Position numbers and translations under genes: made by a program. Below, in pieces: positions 19,346 to 28,560 of a DNA stretch of 64,000 nucleotides; within the stretch, counting starts at the first letter, position 1; each line of letters opens with the position of its first letter. Origin of the DNA: Bacteroidia bacterium (GTDB lineage: Bacteria > Bacteroidota > Bacteroidia > CAILMK01 > JBBDIG01); the NCBI GenBank assembly GCA_040880525.1, contig JBBDIG010000048.1, positions 22,512 through 86,511 on the forward strand, given 5' to 3'. The notes below the pieces were generated by a model. The model worked only from the letters and a program-made list of their open reading frames with translations, was not told the DNA's origin and did not search any database.

Positions 19346-20515
19346 CTAACTAAACATTTCCTTTACTTTTTCAAAAAATCCTTTTTCATCACTTTCGGCT
19401 TTTGGCTGAAAGTTTTCTGATTTGCTCAGTTCCTTCAATATTTTCTTTTCCTGGTTTGTGAAGGCTCTGGGCACATAAATATTTACATGAATCAACTGGT
19501 CGCCTTTCAGCCCGTTTTCCAGTCGTGGTACACCTTTATGTTTTAACCTGAATATTTTCCCTCCCTGTGTACCTGCCGGAATGTCAATTTTCACCATTCC
19601 ATCAATGGTAGGAATTTCTTTCTCTGTCCCCAGCGCAGCATCGGCAAAACCAATATGGAGATCAAACATAACGTTGCTTCCGTCTCGTTTCAGGTATTTG
19701 TGTTCTATTTCTTCAATAACCACGATAAGGTCTCCGGCAATTCCGCCACGTGGTGCGGCATTTCCCCGGCCTGAAACGCTCAGTTGTACGCCATCCTTCA
19801 CGCCTGGCGGAAGTTTTACGGTAACCACCTCCTCGCCATGTACGCGGCCCTCGCCATGGCAGACATCACAGCGGCTGGTGATCACTCTGCCTTCGCCCTG
19901 GCAGGTGGGGCAGGTGCTGGCCGTCACCATTTGCCCCAGGAAAGTATTAGAAACCTGGCGCACCTGGCCTGAACCCTGGCACGTGGAGCAGGTGGAAAAT
20001 GAATCGCCACCTTTTGCACCGGAACCACTGCAGGTTTCGCAGGAAAGATATTTCTTGAGCCTCAGCTTTTTCTCAACGCCTGCTGCCACATCCTGCAAGG
20101 TTACCTTCACCTTCACGCGCAGGTTCGTGCCTTTGTATACAGTCCTTCTCCGGCCTCCGCCTGAGCGGCCTCCGCCAAAGAAACTGTCAAAAGGATCGCC
20201 ACCACCTCCACCGAATATGTCTCCAAACCGGCTGAAAATATCGTCCATTGACATACCGCCTCCGCTGAAGCCACCTCCTCCTCCATAAGCGCCTGCACCG
20301 GCATGGCCAAAACGGTCGTAAGCCGCGCGCTTCTGCTCGTCTCTCAGTATCTCGTAAGCCTCCGCTGCTTCCTTAAAACTTTCTTCGGCTTCTGCATTTC
20401 CGGGGTTCTTGTCAGGGTGGTATTTGATCGCCAGCTTGCGATATGCCTTCTTGATCTCATCCTGTCCGGCATCCTTTGAAATACCTAATATCTCGTAATA
20501 ATCTCTTTTTGTCAT
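19346..20515 (-). CDS. dnaJ: DnaJ, Hsp40 co-chaperone
   Basis: DnaJ delivers unfolded proteins to DnaK and stimulates its ATPase. The 389-residue protein has the J domain with the HPD signature (KYHPDKNPG near residue 33), a long Gly-rich region with a GGGR stretch, and four zinc repeats of the form CxxCxGx[25 protein letters not shown] and CDVCHGEG. The substrate-binding C-terminal domains follow. It begins five bases after the grpE stop, forming a grpE-dnaJ operon; dnaK is not in the window. Confidence 0.98.
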   Translation of the reverse strand: MTKRDYYEILGISKDAGQDEIKKAYRKLAIKYHPDKNPGNAEAEESFKEAAEAYEILRDEQKRAAYDRFGHAGAGAYGGGGGFSGGGMSMDDIFSRFGDIFGGGGGDPFDSFFGGGRSGGGRRRTVYKGTNLRVKVKVTLQDVAAGVEKKLRLKKYLSCETCSGSGAKGGDSFSTCSTCQGSGQVRQVSNTFLGQMVTASTCPTCQGEGRVITSRCDVCHGEGRVHGEEVVTVKLPPGVKDGVQLSVSGRGNAAPRGGIAGDLIVVIEEIEHKYLKRDGSNVMFDLHIGFADAALGTEKEIPTIDGMVKIDIPAGTQGGKIFRLKHKGVPRLENGLKGDQLIHVNIYVPRAFTNQEKKILKELSKSENFQPKAESDEKGFFEKVKEMFS

Positions 20516-20520
20516 ACCTC

Positions 20521-21072
20521 TTATTGTCCTACTATCACTTTAGCATGGCGGATAATTTTGTCGTTGAGTAAATATCCTTTCTCAACCTGATCCACCACTT
20601 TTCCTTTCATTTCATCGTTTGGCGCCTGAATTTTTGTCAATGCCTCATGCATATCCGGATCGAACGGTTCGCCAATCGCCTCCATTTCCTTCAGCCCTTT
20701 TGACACCAACGTTCTTTTGAGTTTATTATAGATTAATTCCACCCCCGTCAGCACATCTTCATTTTCGGCAAGTTTCATTGAGTCCAGGGCTCTCTCCAGA
20801 TCATCCAATACAGGTAGTAGCTCAGCTACCAGGCTCGCATTGGCATTGGTAATAAGTTCCGCCTTCTCTTTAAGAGTTCTCCTTCTGAAATTCTCAAAAT
20901 CAGAATATAACCGGATGAATTTATCATAATATTCATCGCGATCTTTCGACTCGTCTTTCTCCAAATCCTTTGGATCCTCCTCGTAAGCCTGTTCATCTGT
21001 AACTGTTTCTTCTTCAGGCACGAGGTCATTCTCTATATTCATATCTTCTTTTTCTTCCTTCTTATCGTTCAT
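20521..21072 (-). CDS. grpE: GrpE, nucleotide exchange factor of DnaK
   Basis: GrpE releases ADP from DnaK. The chosen ATG at 21072 gives a 183-residue protein starting MNDKKEEK, a usual length with the usual acidic N-terminal tail; a frame extension upstream to 21183 adds residues that do not look like GrpE. The long coiled-coil helix is about residues 45-95 ([19 protein letters not shown]) and the beta-wing domain contains [12 protein letters not shown]. dnaJ follows after five bases. Confidence 0.96.
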   Translation of the reverse strand: MNDKKEEKEDMNIENDLVPEEETVTDEQAYEEDPKDLEKDESKDRDEYYDKFIRLYSDFENFRRRTLKEKAELITNANASLVAELLPVLDDLERALDSMKLAENEDVLTGVELIYNKLKRTLVSKGLKEMEAIGEPFDPDMHEALTKIQAPNDEMKGKVVDQVEKGYLLNDKIIRHAKVIVGQ

Positions 21073-21200
21073 GGATTTTTTATTATTTGAGTTTCCAATA
21101 AAAACATCAAAAATTCTGGTTCTTCTCCTTTCGGCCGCATTCAACAAGATTATTGCCAGCAGGGTGTGCTGACAAACTGACACCGGAGATATAGGATCGG

Positions 21201-21722
21201 CTACTTTATACGGGAAGCAAGGATTTCCTCGAGCTCTGCAGCGCTGAGTTCTTTGGCCACGATAATTCCGTTGCCATCAATCAGGAGATTATACGGAATG
21301 GCATTGATGCCATAGGTTCTGGCGGCTGCAGATTTCCAGCCCTGAAGGTCGCTTACCTGATTGGGCCATTCCAATTTATCATTCTGGATCGCCTGCATCC
21401 AGTCTGCTTTCACTTTATCGAGCGAGACGCTGTAAATCGTAAAACTTTGTCCTCCGTCAAATTCCCCGTTCCTGAACCTGGTATATACCCTTTTGAGGTT
21501 TGGATGCTCTTTGCGGCAGGGAATGCACCAGGAAGCCCAAAAGTCAATAAACACCATATTTCCTTTTAATGAAGAAAGGGGGATGGCTTTGCCTTCGGGA
21601 TTATTAAGATTGATCTCCGGAGCATGATCTCCGGGGTTCAGTCCCACCTTTTGTGCGAAAGCAGGAGATATGGCAAAACAAAATAGCGTTAGTATCAGAA
21701 TGAGCCTTTTCACTTCCATCAT
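21201..21722 (-). CDS. TlpA-like thioredoxin-fold protein, exported
   Basis: This protein is a periplasmic thiol-disulfide oxidoreductase of the TlpA/ResA group. With the ATG at 21722 it has 173 residues and an N-terminal signal peptide (KRLILILTLFCFAISPAFAQ). The active site is WCIPC in the phrase FWASWCIPCRKEHPNL, and the cis-proline region is INAIPYNLLID. It may reduce disulfides for cytochrome maturation or protect envelope proteins. It is in the same direction as grpE but 129 bases away, so it need not be in that operon. An alternative start is at 21719 or 21755; the signal peptide supports the inner ones. Confidence 0.92.
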   Translation of the reverse strand: MMEVKRLILILTLFCFAISPAFAQKVGLNPGDHAPEINLNNPEGKAIPLSSLKGNMVFIDFWASWCIPCRKEHPNLKRVYTRFRNGEFDGGQSFTIYSVSLDKVKADWMQAIQNDKLEWPNQVSDLQGWKSAAARTYGINAIPYNLLIDGNGIIVAKELSAAELEEILASRIK

Positions 21723-21905
21723 CGTTAGTTTTACTTTTAGTTGTCCAATTTCCATTCCAATACAGAAAGAAAGCTTTGAAGAAAAAGTTTTGGAGATAGC
21801 TTCACCTCTTCGCTATGGGACCGGGCCATAGTGCCGATATAGTGACTTACAAGATTAAACTGTGGGATTTTACCATTGCTTTTACATTGTCAAGTGTGAA
21901 AGTCG

Positions 21906-23006
21906 TTATTTATATTCCAATAAAAATAATGTTAAACACAAAATAATAAATAAAATTAATATTTTAATAATTATTCTAATATCCGTTGATTCCATGTGTC
22001 TGTCAATTCCATGCTTCCCCAAAGGTTTCTTTAGCAAATAATACAGGTATTCTGCCTTCACCAAAGCGCTGGCCGGAAGATTAGTGCCTTCCATGGGAAA
22101 ACGCTGTAAATGCCGGTAACTGAAATCCTGTTTGAGTCCGGCACTCCCGAAAGTAAAATCCACCCCTGTCCGATGCATCTGCTGAATGAGTTTTGCAGAA
22201 ATTCCGTGATCTGTAAAAGGAAATGAAAATGACTGAGTTTCCTGCTGATAATCCCTGGTTATTTCTTCCATGCTTTTTTTCGCCTGCTCCCACTGCTCAT
22301 TATAGGATAACAGTGAGAATAGCGGGTGTTCCATACTGTGGCCTCCAATATTAAATCCATCGTCTATCATTTCTTTAACTTGCGCGGAAGTCATATACGG
22401 ACGCTCCTTTAGCAGAAAACCGGCAAAATTAACTTCGAGTATCTCAGCTATTTCATCCAGTTTTTGCTTCAGTAAAAAATTGATTTTCAGCACTGCCGCT
22501 TCAAGATTAAAAGTGGCAGGAATCCCCAGGATCTCATAGATCCTTTTCTTCACTGGCTCTGAAATTCCTTTTTTAATTTGATTAATGATCAAACTCGCTT
22601 TATAGCGGTACATTAATCCTTTATTATCAATAAAAGGTGGATTAATAAAAAATACTGCCGGAATGCCTTTCCGCAGGAGAATGGGTGCGATGACTTCAGC
22701 GCATTCCCGCAGGCCGTCATCAAAGGAAAGTAACATGCAGGGTTTGGCGTGAAGCAGTTTTTCATCCTGCAAATATTTAAGCTCCTGCAGGTTGACCGGC
22801 TTATAAAATTTCAGCAGAAAATCAAGATCAGCCTCAAAGTGGCGGGTGTTGCGGTATTGATACAAATGGCTGATATGCGGCAGGTATTCATCGGAAACGA
22901 CATGATAAAATGGCAGGAAGAGCTGTTCTCCGGTTAATTTGAAGAGCAGAGGCAAGGGAACCACTCTGCCGGCTGTTCGCAAGGTATTCACAATTAATTT
23001 TTTCAA
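21906..23006 (-). CDS. Polysaccharide deacetylase family protein with C-terminal membrane anchor
   Basis: This 366-residue protein carries a NodB-type deacetylase domain. The catalytic/metal Asp pair is in LLSFDDGLREC near residue 95, and the His ligands are in NIGGHSMEHP near 220. PFTDHG near 265 is also in place. It would remove acyl groups from a surface glycan. There is no N-terminal signal peptide; instead the last 20 or so residues form a hydrophobic helix (IIIKILILFIILCLTLFLL) ending EYK. The gene end is very AT-rich. The flanking genes do not form a glycan cluster, so the substrate is unknown. Confidence 0.88.
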   Translation of the reverse strand: MKKLIVNTLRTAGRVVPLPLLFKLTGEQLFLPFYHVVSDEYLPHISHLYQYRNTRHFEADLDFLLKFYKPVNLQELKYLQDEKLLHAKPCMLLSFDDGLRECAEVIAPILLRKGIPAVFFINPPFIDNKGLMYRYKASLIINQIKKGISEPVKKRIYEILGIPATFNLEAAVLKINFLLKQKLDEIAEILEVNFAGFLLKERPYMTSAQVKEMIDDGFNIGGHSMEHPLFSLLSYNEQWEQAKKSMEEITRDYQQETQSFSFPFTDHGISAKLIQQMHRTGVDFTFGSAGLKQDFSYRHLQRFPMEGTNLPASALVKAEYLYYLLKKPLGKHGIDRHMESTDIRIIIKILILFIILCLTLFLLEYK

Positions 23007-23245
23007 TTGCGTACAACCTTATTTAAGGTCTTATCAGTTTGAATCACGGCTGGAAAAAGAATAAGTTTGGGTTGAGTGTATTACCGAAGTGTTTCTATAG
23101 TTTTTAAAAAAATGAAAATAAGGGTTTTATTAAATTCAAATTTTCACTTACATTTAACGATTTACGGTTATAGGATTTAATCTGAACTGGCCGGTTTGGT
23201 TGCGTTCTTTCCATTGCAAAAAGTATGGTTATGCTCTGCTCGCAG

Positions 23246-24565
23246 TTAATCACCAGCCGCATTCACCCTCGCTATCCCGGCTCCCAGCGCATTCAGGCGC
23301 TCATCAATTTTTTCATAGCCGCGATCAATTTGCTCAATGTTGTAAATGGTGCTTCTTCCTTCTGCTGAAAGGGCGGCAATCAGCAGAGAAACCCCGGCCC
23401 GAATATCGGGCGAGCGCATGCTGATTCCTTTCAGCGGATGTTTCCGTGCAAGGCCCATAACGGTGGCCCGGTGCGGGTCGCACAAAATTATCTGCGCGCC
23501 CATGTCAATAAGATTGTCCACAAAAAACAGCCGGCTCTCGAACATCTTTTGATGGATCAGGACATTTCCTTTGGCCTGCGTGGCAGTAACCAATGCGATG
23601 CTGATAAGGTCGGGCGTAAATCCTGGCCATATTGCATCCGCCACAGTCATGATAGATCCATCAAGGAAAGTCTCAATTTCATACTCTTCCTGTCCATGAA
23701 TTACCAGGTCGTCTCCTTCCCTGCTCATGCGTATTCCCAACCGCTTGAAAACTTCCGGGATAATGCCCAGGTGCTCATAGCCTACATTTTTAATGCGGAG
23801 TAAAGACTGGGTCATAGCGGCCATCCCGATGAAGCTACCAATCTCGATCATATCAGGAAGGCAGCGGTGTTCGCAGCCGCCTAGTTTCTCCACGCCTTCT
23901 ATTACAAGGAGATTGCTGCCAATGCCGCTGATGTTGGCGCCCATGCTGTTAAGCATTTTGCAAAGCTGCTGCAGGTAGGGTTCGCAGGCCGCATTGTAAA
24001 TGGTGGTTTTACCTTCGGCAAGTACAGCAGCCATTGCAATGTTTGCCGTACCGGTTACCGAGGCTTCGTCCAAAAGCATATACGCGCCTTTGAGCCGGTT
24101 TGCAGTCAGCTTGTAAAAGCGTTGTTCAGGATCGGCTTCAAAGCTGGCGCCCAACTTTTCAAATCCGGTAAAATGAGTATCCAGTCTGCGCCTGCCGATT
24201 TTATCGCCACCCGGCTTGGTGAGCACGCCTTTTCCAAACCGCGTCAATAGCGGTCCCATCAGCATTATAGATCCGCGCAGGCTTCCAACTTTGCTGAAAA
24301 AATCAGGGGAATGGAGATAGTCCAGATCAATATCATCTGCCTTGAATTCATAATCATTTGGCGCAAGCCGGTCCACTTTTACGCCCAGCCCACGGATAAT
24401 CTCCAGCAGCTTCAGCACATCCCGTATCTCAGGTATGTTGCGGATCACAATTTTTTCCGCGGTAAGCAATGTAGCGCAAATCACTTGTAGTGCCTCATTT
24501 TTTGCACCCTGCGGCTGTATGGTTCCTGAGAGCCTTACCGGTCCGTTAATTACAAAAGATTCCAT
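23246..24565 (-). CDS. murA: MurA, UDP-GlcNAc enolpyruvyl transferase, with Asp at the catalytic Cys position
   Basis: MurA makes the first committed peptidoglycan precursor by transferring enolpyruvate from PEP to UDP-N-acetylglucosamine in the cytoplasm. The 439-residue protein has the N-terminal GAKNEAL motif with the substrate-contacting Lys-Asn pair, and the inside-out alpha/beta barrel layout of the family. In the active-site loop it reads KPGGDKIGRRRLDTH: Asp121 replaces the Cys (Cys115 in E. coli) that fosfomycin alkylates. The same substitution is known in Mycobacterium and Chlamydia MurA and makes them fosfomycin-resistant. It lies five bases after the DUF4290 gene and probably shares its transcript. 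Confidence 0.97.
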   Translation of the reverse strand: MESFVINGPVRLSGTIQPQGAKNEALQVICATLLTAEKIVIRNIPEIRDVLKLLEIIRGLGVKVDRLAPNDYEFKADDIDLDYLHSPDFFSKVGSLRGSIMLMGPLLTRFGKGVLTKPGGDKIGRRRLDTHFTGFEKLGASFEADPEQRFYKLTANRLKGAYMLLDEASVTGTANIAMAAVLAEGKTTIYNAACEPYLQQLCKMLNSMGANISGIGSNLLVIEGVEKLGGCEHRCLPDMIEIGSFIGMAAMTQSLLRIKNVGYEHLGIIPEVFKRLGIRMSREGDDLVIHGQEEYEIETFLDGSIMTVADAIWPGFTPDLISIALVTATQAKGNVLIHQKMFESRLFFVDNLIDMGAQIILCDPHRATVMGLARKHPLKGISMRSPDIRAGVSLLIAALSAEGRSTIYNIEQIDRGYEKIDERLNALGAGIARVNAAGD

Positions 24566-24570
24566 TCGTT

Positions 24571-25227
24571 TTATTTCTTGCCGCCTCTGCGAAAGTTCTT
24601 CCGTCCCTTCCCTTTGTTTGTCCGGTAGTCGCGCCTGTGGCGTTTTGCATGCTGGGAAGGAGCGTCTGGTATTTTCAACTGTCCTTTAATGGTATCCGGC
24701 TGAAGTTTGCCTCCTGACATATTCTTCAGATCGTTCAGCACTTTTTCATCCGTTACCTTGTCATCGTTCCAGATTTTATATGACATGCGCATGTAGCTGG
24801 CAATAGAATCCACCAATTCTTCTTTTGCCTCGCCATCTTCCATTTCCGTAGCGGTTTTAATCATTTGCTCTACTATGCGTCCATAGTGGCGAAGCTTAAT
24901 ATTATTGCTGGCATAAGGGATGGGATCCGGCTGCGTTTTGAGCGTATCTTCTTCGGGTGGCGGATACGGTGCCTCCACATCCAGGCGGAAATGTGAGATC
25001 AGGTGCAGGTGATCCCAGAGCTTGTGCTTGTAGTCTCCCTGCCCTCTTACTCCGGGATTAATCTGCGACATTACATCAATAATCTCATGGGCGGCTGCGG
25101 TTCGCTTTTCCCGGTCCTCAATTCCTATGGTAAACTCTATCATCTTCTGGATATTTCTTCCATATTCCCGGATCACCATTTCCGGCCGGTTGGAGTTGTA
25201 CTCCATTTTTAATTCTTCTTCAATCAT
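24571..25227 (-). CDS. DUF4290 domain protein
   Basis: This 218-residue protein matches the Bacteroidota DUF4290 family: MEYNSNRPEMVIREYGRN at the start, then KLWDHLHLISHF, and a very basic C-terminal tail (KRHRRDYRTNKGKGRKNFR) suggesting nucleic-acid binding. It is cytoplasmic, with no membrane segment. The ATG at 25227 is used here, though a second ATG at 25206 gives the more typical start. It is directly upstream of murA with five bases between the genes. In the family this pairing with murA is common in my recollection. No function is established. Confidence 0.88.
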   Translation of the reverse strand: MIEEELKMEYNSNRPEMVIREYGRNIQKMIEFTIGIEDREKRTAAAHEIIDVMSQINPGVRGQGDYKHKLWDHLHLISHFRLDVEAPYPPPEEDTLKTQPDPIPYASNNIKLRHYGRIVEQMIKTATEMEDGEAKEELVDSIASYMRMSYKIWNDDKVTDEKVLNDLKNMSGGKLQPDTIKGQLKIPDAPSQHAKRHRRDYRTNKGKGRKNFRRGGKK

Positions 25228-25309
25228 AATTTAAAATCTAAATGTAAAAAATATTTTCAGGGAACAGAATTGGGTGCAAAAAACGATCTTTTAAAGGGAA
25301 AAACCTTTA

Positions 25310-27550
25310 TCAGTTTATGATGCGCATTTTGGCAAACTTCAACAGTATTTGCTTTTGTCCCAAACCTTTAAACTCAATTGTTGCTTTTCGGTTTTGGCTG
25401 TCACCATTTACATTCACAACGGTGCCCTGTCCAAAACGGTTGTGCTCCACCTGCATGCCGCTCTCTAACGTACTCACATCATCCGGTTTAAAATCAGGTG
25501 ATGGCTGATGAACGGCCTTCGAGAAATTGGCTTTTCTCATTACCGGTTTTGTCAGATTGGGCAGCGAAAACTGCGGCTTCTGCTTTTGTGCAGGCTGCTG
25601 ATAATCCAGAAAGCGGGGATCTATTTCATCAATAAACCGGCTTTGCTCGCCCGGCACTAACGTTCCCCACCGGAAGCGGCTTTTGGCAAATGAGAGGTAC
25701 ACTTTTTCCCGTGCCCGTGTTAAGGCTACGTAAAACAGGCGCCTCTCCTCTTCCAGGTCCTCACGGGATTGCAGCGACATTTGCGAGGGAAAAAGATTTT
25801 CTTCCAGCCCACCCACAAACACCACCGGAAACTCCAGCCCTTTGGCAGCATGTATGGTCATCATCGTTACGCTGTCAGCATCGGGATCTTTGGTGTCGGC
25901 ATCTGTAAGCAATGACACTTCCTGCATAAACAGCGCTAAGTTCCTGGCATTGCCCTCCGCATCCTCATCTTCTCCCCGCTCTGTAAATTCTTTGACTGCC
26001 GAGAGCAATTCCTGGATATTCTCGTATCGCGCCACACCTTCAGGAGTTTTATCCTCGAACATCAGCTTCAGAATGCCGGATTCACGGGCTATCTGCATCC
26101 CCATTTCGTAGGCATCAGTTTCCTGTACCCGCACCTGGAAGCTTTCGATCATTACACGGAAATTTTCAAGAATATGCTTCACGCGGGCATCAAACGGTGT
26201 TTGGCTGATGTGCTGTATCACCTCCCAAATGCTCACACTGTTCTTGTTGGCCAGAATGATCAGTTGCTCCAACGTGGTTTTGCCAATGGCTCTTTTGGGA
26301 TAATTGATCACCCGCTTCAGGGCCTCCTCATCCCGCGGATTCACGGCCAGGCGAAAATAGGCCAGCAGGTCTTTCACCTCTTTCCGGCTGTAAAACGAAA
26401 TGCCGCCAATGATCTGGTACGAAATATTCAGTTTTCGCAGCCATTCCTCGAATGCGCGCGATTGGGCATTGGTACGGTAGAGGATCGCAAAGTGGCTATT
26501 GCGATAGCGATTGGTCATTCTTTCATCAAAAATGGTTTGCGCTACGATCCTGCCTTCCTCACTTTCTGACTGCGCTTTAAAAACCTTGATCAGGCTGCCG
26601 GCCTGGTTCTGGGTCCAAAGCTCCTTCTTCAGTTGATAGCGGTTTTTGCTGATCACCGCCCCGGCAGCGTTCACGATGTTTTCCGTAGAACGATAGTTTT
26701 GTTCCAGCTTGTAGACGGCCAGGTCAGGATAATCCTTTTCATAATCGAGGATATTTTTAATGTTGGCACCCCGGAAAGCATAGATGCTCTGGGCATCGTC
26801 TCCCACCACGCAAATGTTGCGATGAACGGCCGCCAGCTTCCGGATGATGAGATACTGAAGATGATTGGTATCCTGGTATTCATCCACGAGTACATAGCGG
26901 AACTTCTGCTGGTATTTATTCAGTACAGGGGCATGACGCGTAAACAATTCATAGGTTTTCAGCAGAATGTCATCGAAATCCATGGCTCCGGAAGTGAAGC
27001 AGCGTTTCGCATATTTCTCATATAGCAAACCCAATTTAGGACGGGCATTGGACTGGTCTTCTGCCTGAATTTCAGGATCGTCCTGGTATTGTTGCCATGA
27101 GATGAAATTGTTCTTGGAGAGGGAGATCCGGTTCAGCACGAGGCTCGGCTTGTAAAGCTTAGGATCAAGATCCTCTTCTCTCAGGATACTGCGGATCAGG
27201 CTCTTGCTGTCGTCCGTATCATAAATGGTGAAATTGCCGGGATAGCCAATGTGGTGCGCTTCTATTCTTAATATCCGGGCAAATACCGAGTGGAAAGTGC
27301 CCATCCACAGGTTCTTTGCTTCGGTACCTACCAGCGCTTCTATTCGCTCCCGCATTTCACGGGCAGCCTTGTTCGTAAACGTTAGGGATAAAATACGGAA
27401 AGCATCTACATCATTCTGGAGCAAATGGGCTATGCGGTAGGTGAGTACCCGCGTTTTGCCCGACCCGGCTCCTGCAATGATCATTAACGGACCTTCGCCA
27501 TGCTGCACGGCCTGCTGCTGTACTTCATTCAGCTCAGCAAGATATTTCAT
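25310..27550 (-). CDS. UvrD/PcrA-family DNA helicase
   Basis: This 746-residue superfamily 1A helicase unwinds DNA 3' to 5' in repair and replication. Walker A is GAGSGKT near residue 27, the DExx-box motif is DEYQDTN near 225, the QxxR-type motif is GDDAQSIYAFRGA, and the later motifs include EQNYRST and ALTRAREKVYLSFA. The C-terminal tail has the small RNAP/DNA-binding module of PcrA/UvrD (VEHNRFGQGTVVNV). It stands alone in front of the accessory patch. A PcrA-like identity is probable; UvrD versus PcrA is a naming matter. Confidence 0.95.
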   Translation of the reverse strand: MKYLAELNEVQQQAVQHGEGPLMIIAGAGSGKTRVLTYRIAHLLQNDVDAFRILSLTFTNKAAREMRERIEALVGTEAKNLWMGTFHSVFARILRIEAHHIGYPGNFTIYDTDDSKSLIRSILREEDLDPKLYKPSLVLNRISLSKNNFISWQQYQDDPEIQAEDQSNARPKLGLLYEKYAKRCFTSGAMDFDDILLKTYELFTRHAPVLNKYQQKFRYVLVDEYQDTNHLQYLIIRKLAAVHRNICVVGDDAQSIYAFRGANIKNILDYEKDYPDLAVYKLEQNYRSTENIVNAAGAVISKNRYQLKKELWTQNQAGSLIKVFKAQSESEEGRIVAQTIFDERMTNRYRNSHFAILYRTNAQSRAFEEWLRKLNISYQIIGGISFYSRKEVKDLLAYFRLAVNPRDEEALKRVINYPKRAIGKTTLEQLIILANKNSVSIWEVIQHISQTPFDARVKHILENFRVMIESFQVRVQETDAYEMGMQIARESGILKLMFEDKTPEGVARYENIQELLSAVKEFTERGEDEDAEGNARNLALFMQEVSLLTDADTKDPDADSVTMMTIHAAKGLEFPVVFVGGLEENLFPSQMSLQSREDLEEERRLFYVALTRAREKVYLSFAKSRFRWGTLVPGEQSRFIDEIDPRFLDYQQPAQKQKPQFSLPNLTKPVMRKANFSKAVHQPSPDFKPDDVSTLESGMQVEHNRFGQGTVVNVNGDSQNRKATIEFKGLGQKQILLKFAKMRIIN

Positions 27551-27590
27551 ATATTAATTCAGAAAATTCTCTGGTGATAAAAAGATGGTT

Positions 27591-27598
27591 CAAAATTA
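27591..27598 (-). promoter_or_regulatory. Candidate -7 element for the helicase gene
   Basis: Read on the minus strand, TAATTTTG matches TAnnTTTG and lies 40 bases before the ATG at 27550. Confidence 0.4.
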
Positions 27599-27660
27599 CC
27601 GCTTCAAAGCTGATATACCGGATTTCAGCTACTGACACTTTAATAAATTTGTTTTTCGTG

Positions 27661-27728
27661 CCGCTAACCAACCGGGTTGGATCCAGGTTAGCGCGCGTTA
27701 TGCTGACACTAAACGCGCGCTAACGGCA
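27661..27728. repeat. Nested palindromes in gene-free region
   Basis: The 327-base gap between the helicase and the lipoprotein holds no gene. It contains a 13-base palindrome (CCAACC-g-GGTTGG, 27668-27680) followed by a perfect 12-base inverted repeat TTAGCGCGCGTT / AACGCGCGCTAA (27688-27699 and 27712-27723). The right end GCTAACGGCAG echoes the left end GTGCCGCTAAC. It resembles a REP/BIME-like or MITE-like element. No T run follows, so it is not a standard terminator. Confidence 0.6.
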
Positions 27729-27877
27729 GAAAAACCATGAAAAAGTACTGCCACCCGCTATACTTCATTGGAGTTATGAGGTAATGCAGCAATATCATTT
27801 CTTTTTGGGATTAAGTTTTTGGTCTAAGAAAAGAAAATTAACTTTCCGCTACCAAAAGAGTTGAAAATATCAGCCCC

Positions 27878-28438
27878 ATGAAAAACTTAGCCACCATACT
27901 TGTTGCAACCTTTGCCTTTTTATTACTGGCGATGCAATGCCGGAAGAAAGACGAACCTAAACCTAATTCTGAGCCTGGGCTGCCGCCCATTACCACCTCG
28001 GGTGAGAACACTTTTGGCATGAAGGTAAACGGGGAGCTTTGGCTTCCGAATAAGCTGCCGGGACATCCGACAACCGGTCCAAAAGCTATTTATAAGAGTG
28101 GAGAGCTTAGTATTTCAGCAAATAGATACTATGAGCCTGATTATGATTCATCCGAAAATTTAAATATAGGGTTTGTTTCAGGCAGCCGATTGGTAGAGGA
28201 TACAGGTACCTTCAGGTTAATTACTTATCCTTTTGGCGGTGGAGCGTATCGGACATATTATCCTTCGGTTATATGCCATTATGAAACGGATTCCAGCAGC
28301 ATTGGAGAATTACACATTTCAAGGTTAGATAAGGACATCGTTTCCGGTACTTTTTGGATGACCGTAGTGCCAAAAAAGGGAGAATGCGCTGATACCATTT
28401 ATATAACTGATGGCCGTTTCGATTTTAAATACTATTAA
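27878..28438 (+). CDS. Lipoprotein, DUF6252-like
   Basis: This 186-residue protein has a lipoprotein signal peptide with the lipobox LLAMQC (Cys at about 21), so it is envelope-anchored. After a Pro-rich linker it has a beta-rich domain opening FGMKVNGELWLPNK, as in Bacteroidota DUF6252-type lipoproteins. The C-terminus reads GRFDFKYY. Its last 128 bases are part of a direct repeat that recurs at 29842, beyond the two transposase genes. Its function is unknown. Confidence 0.82.
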   Translation: MKNLATILVATFAFLLLAMQCRKKDEPKPNSEPGLPPITTSGENTFGMKVNGELWLPNKLPGHPTTGPKAIYKSGELSISANRYYEPDYDSSENLNIGFVSGSRLVEDTGTFRLITYPFGGGAYRTYYPSVICHYETDSSSIGELHISRLDKDIVSGTFWMTVVPKKGECADTIYITDGRFDFKYY

Positions 28439-28557
28439 TTGTTAATATTTCTTTAATCTCATAAAACCCAAACATCATGAGAAAGCTAGTTCTTTATTTT
28501 CGTTTTAATTGCTATGGCCTCCTAACGCTGGTGCCGCACCCAAACCCCTACCTCCCC
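28311..28557 (+). repeat. Direct repeat A, left flank of RAYT pair (247 bp)
   Basis: This segment covers the 3' end of the lipoprotein gene and about 120 bases after it. It recurs almost unchanged at 29842-30087 with a handful of substitutions and a single-base indel. The two copies bracket both transposase genes, which implies a duplication of the segment together with the element. Confidence 0.92.
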
Positions 28558-28560
28558 CAC

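Noticed and set aside
19581..20288. Open frame antisense to dnaJ
   Set aside because: It mirrors the Gly-rich and zinc-repeat part of dnaJ as Pro/Ser-rich sequence, which is typical of shadow frames.
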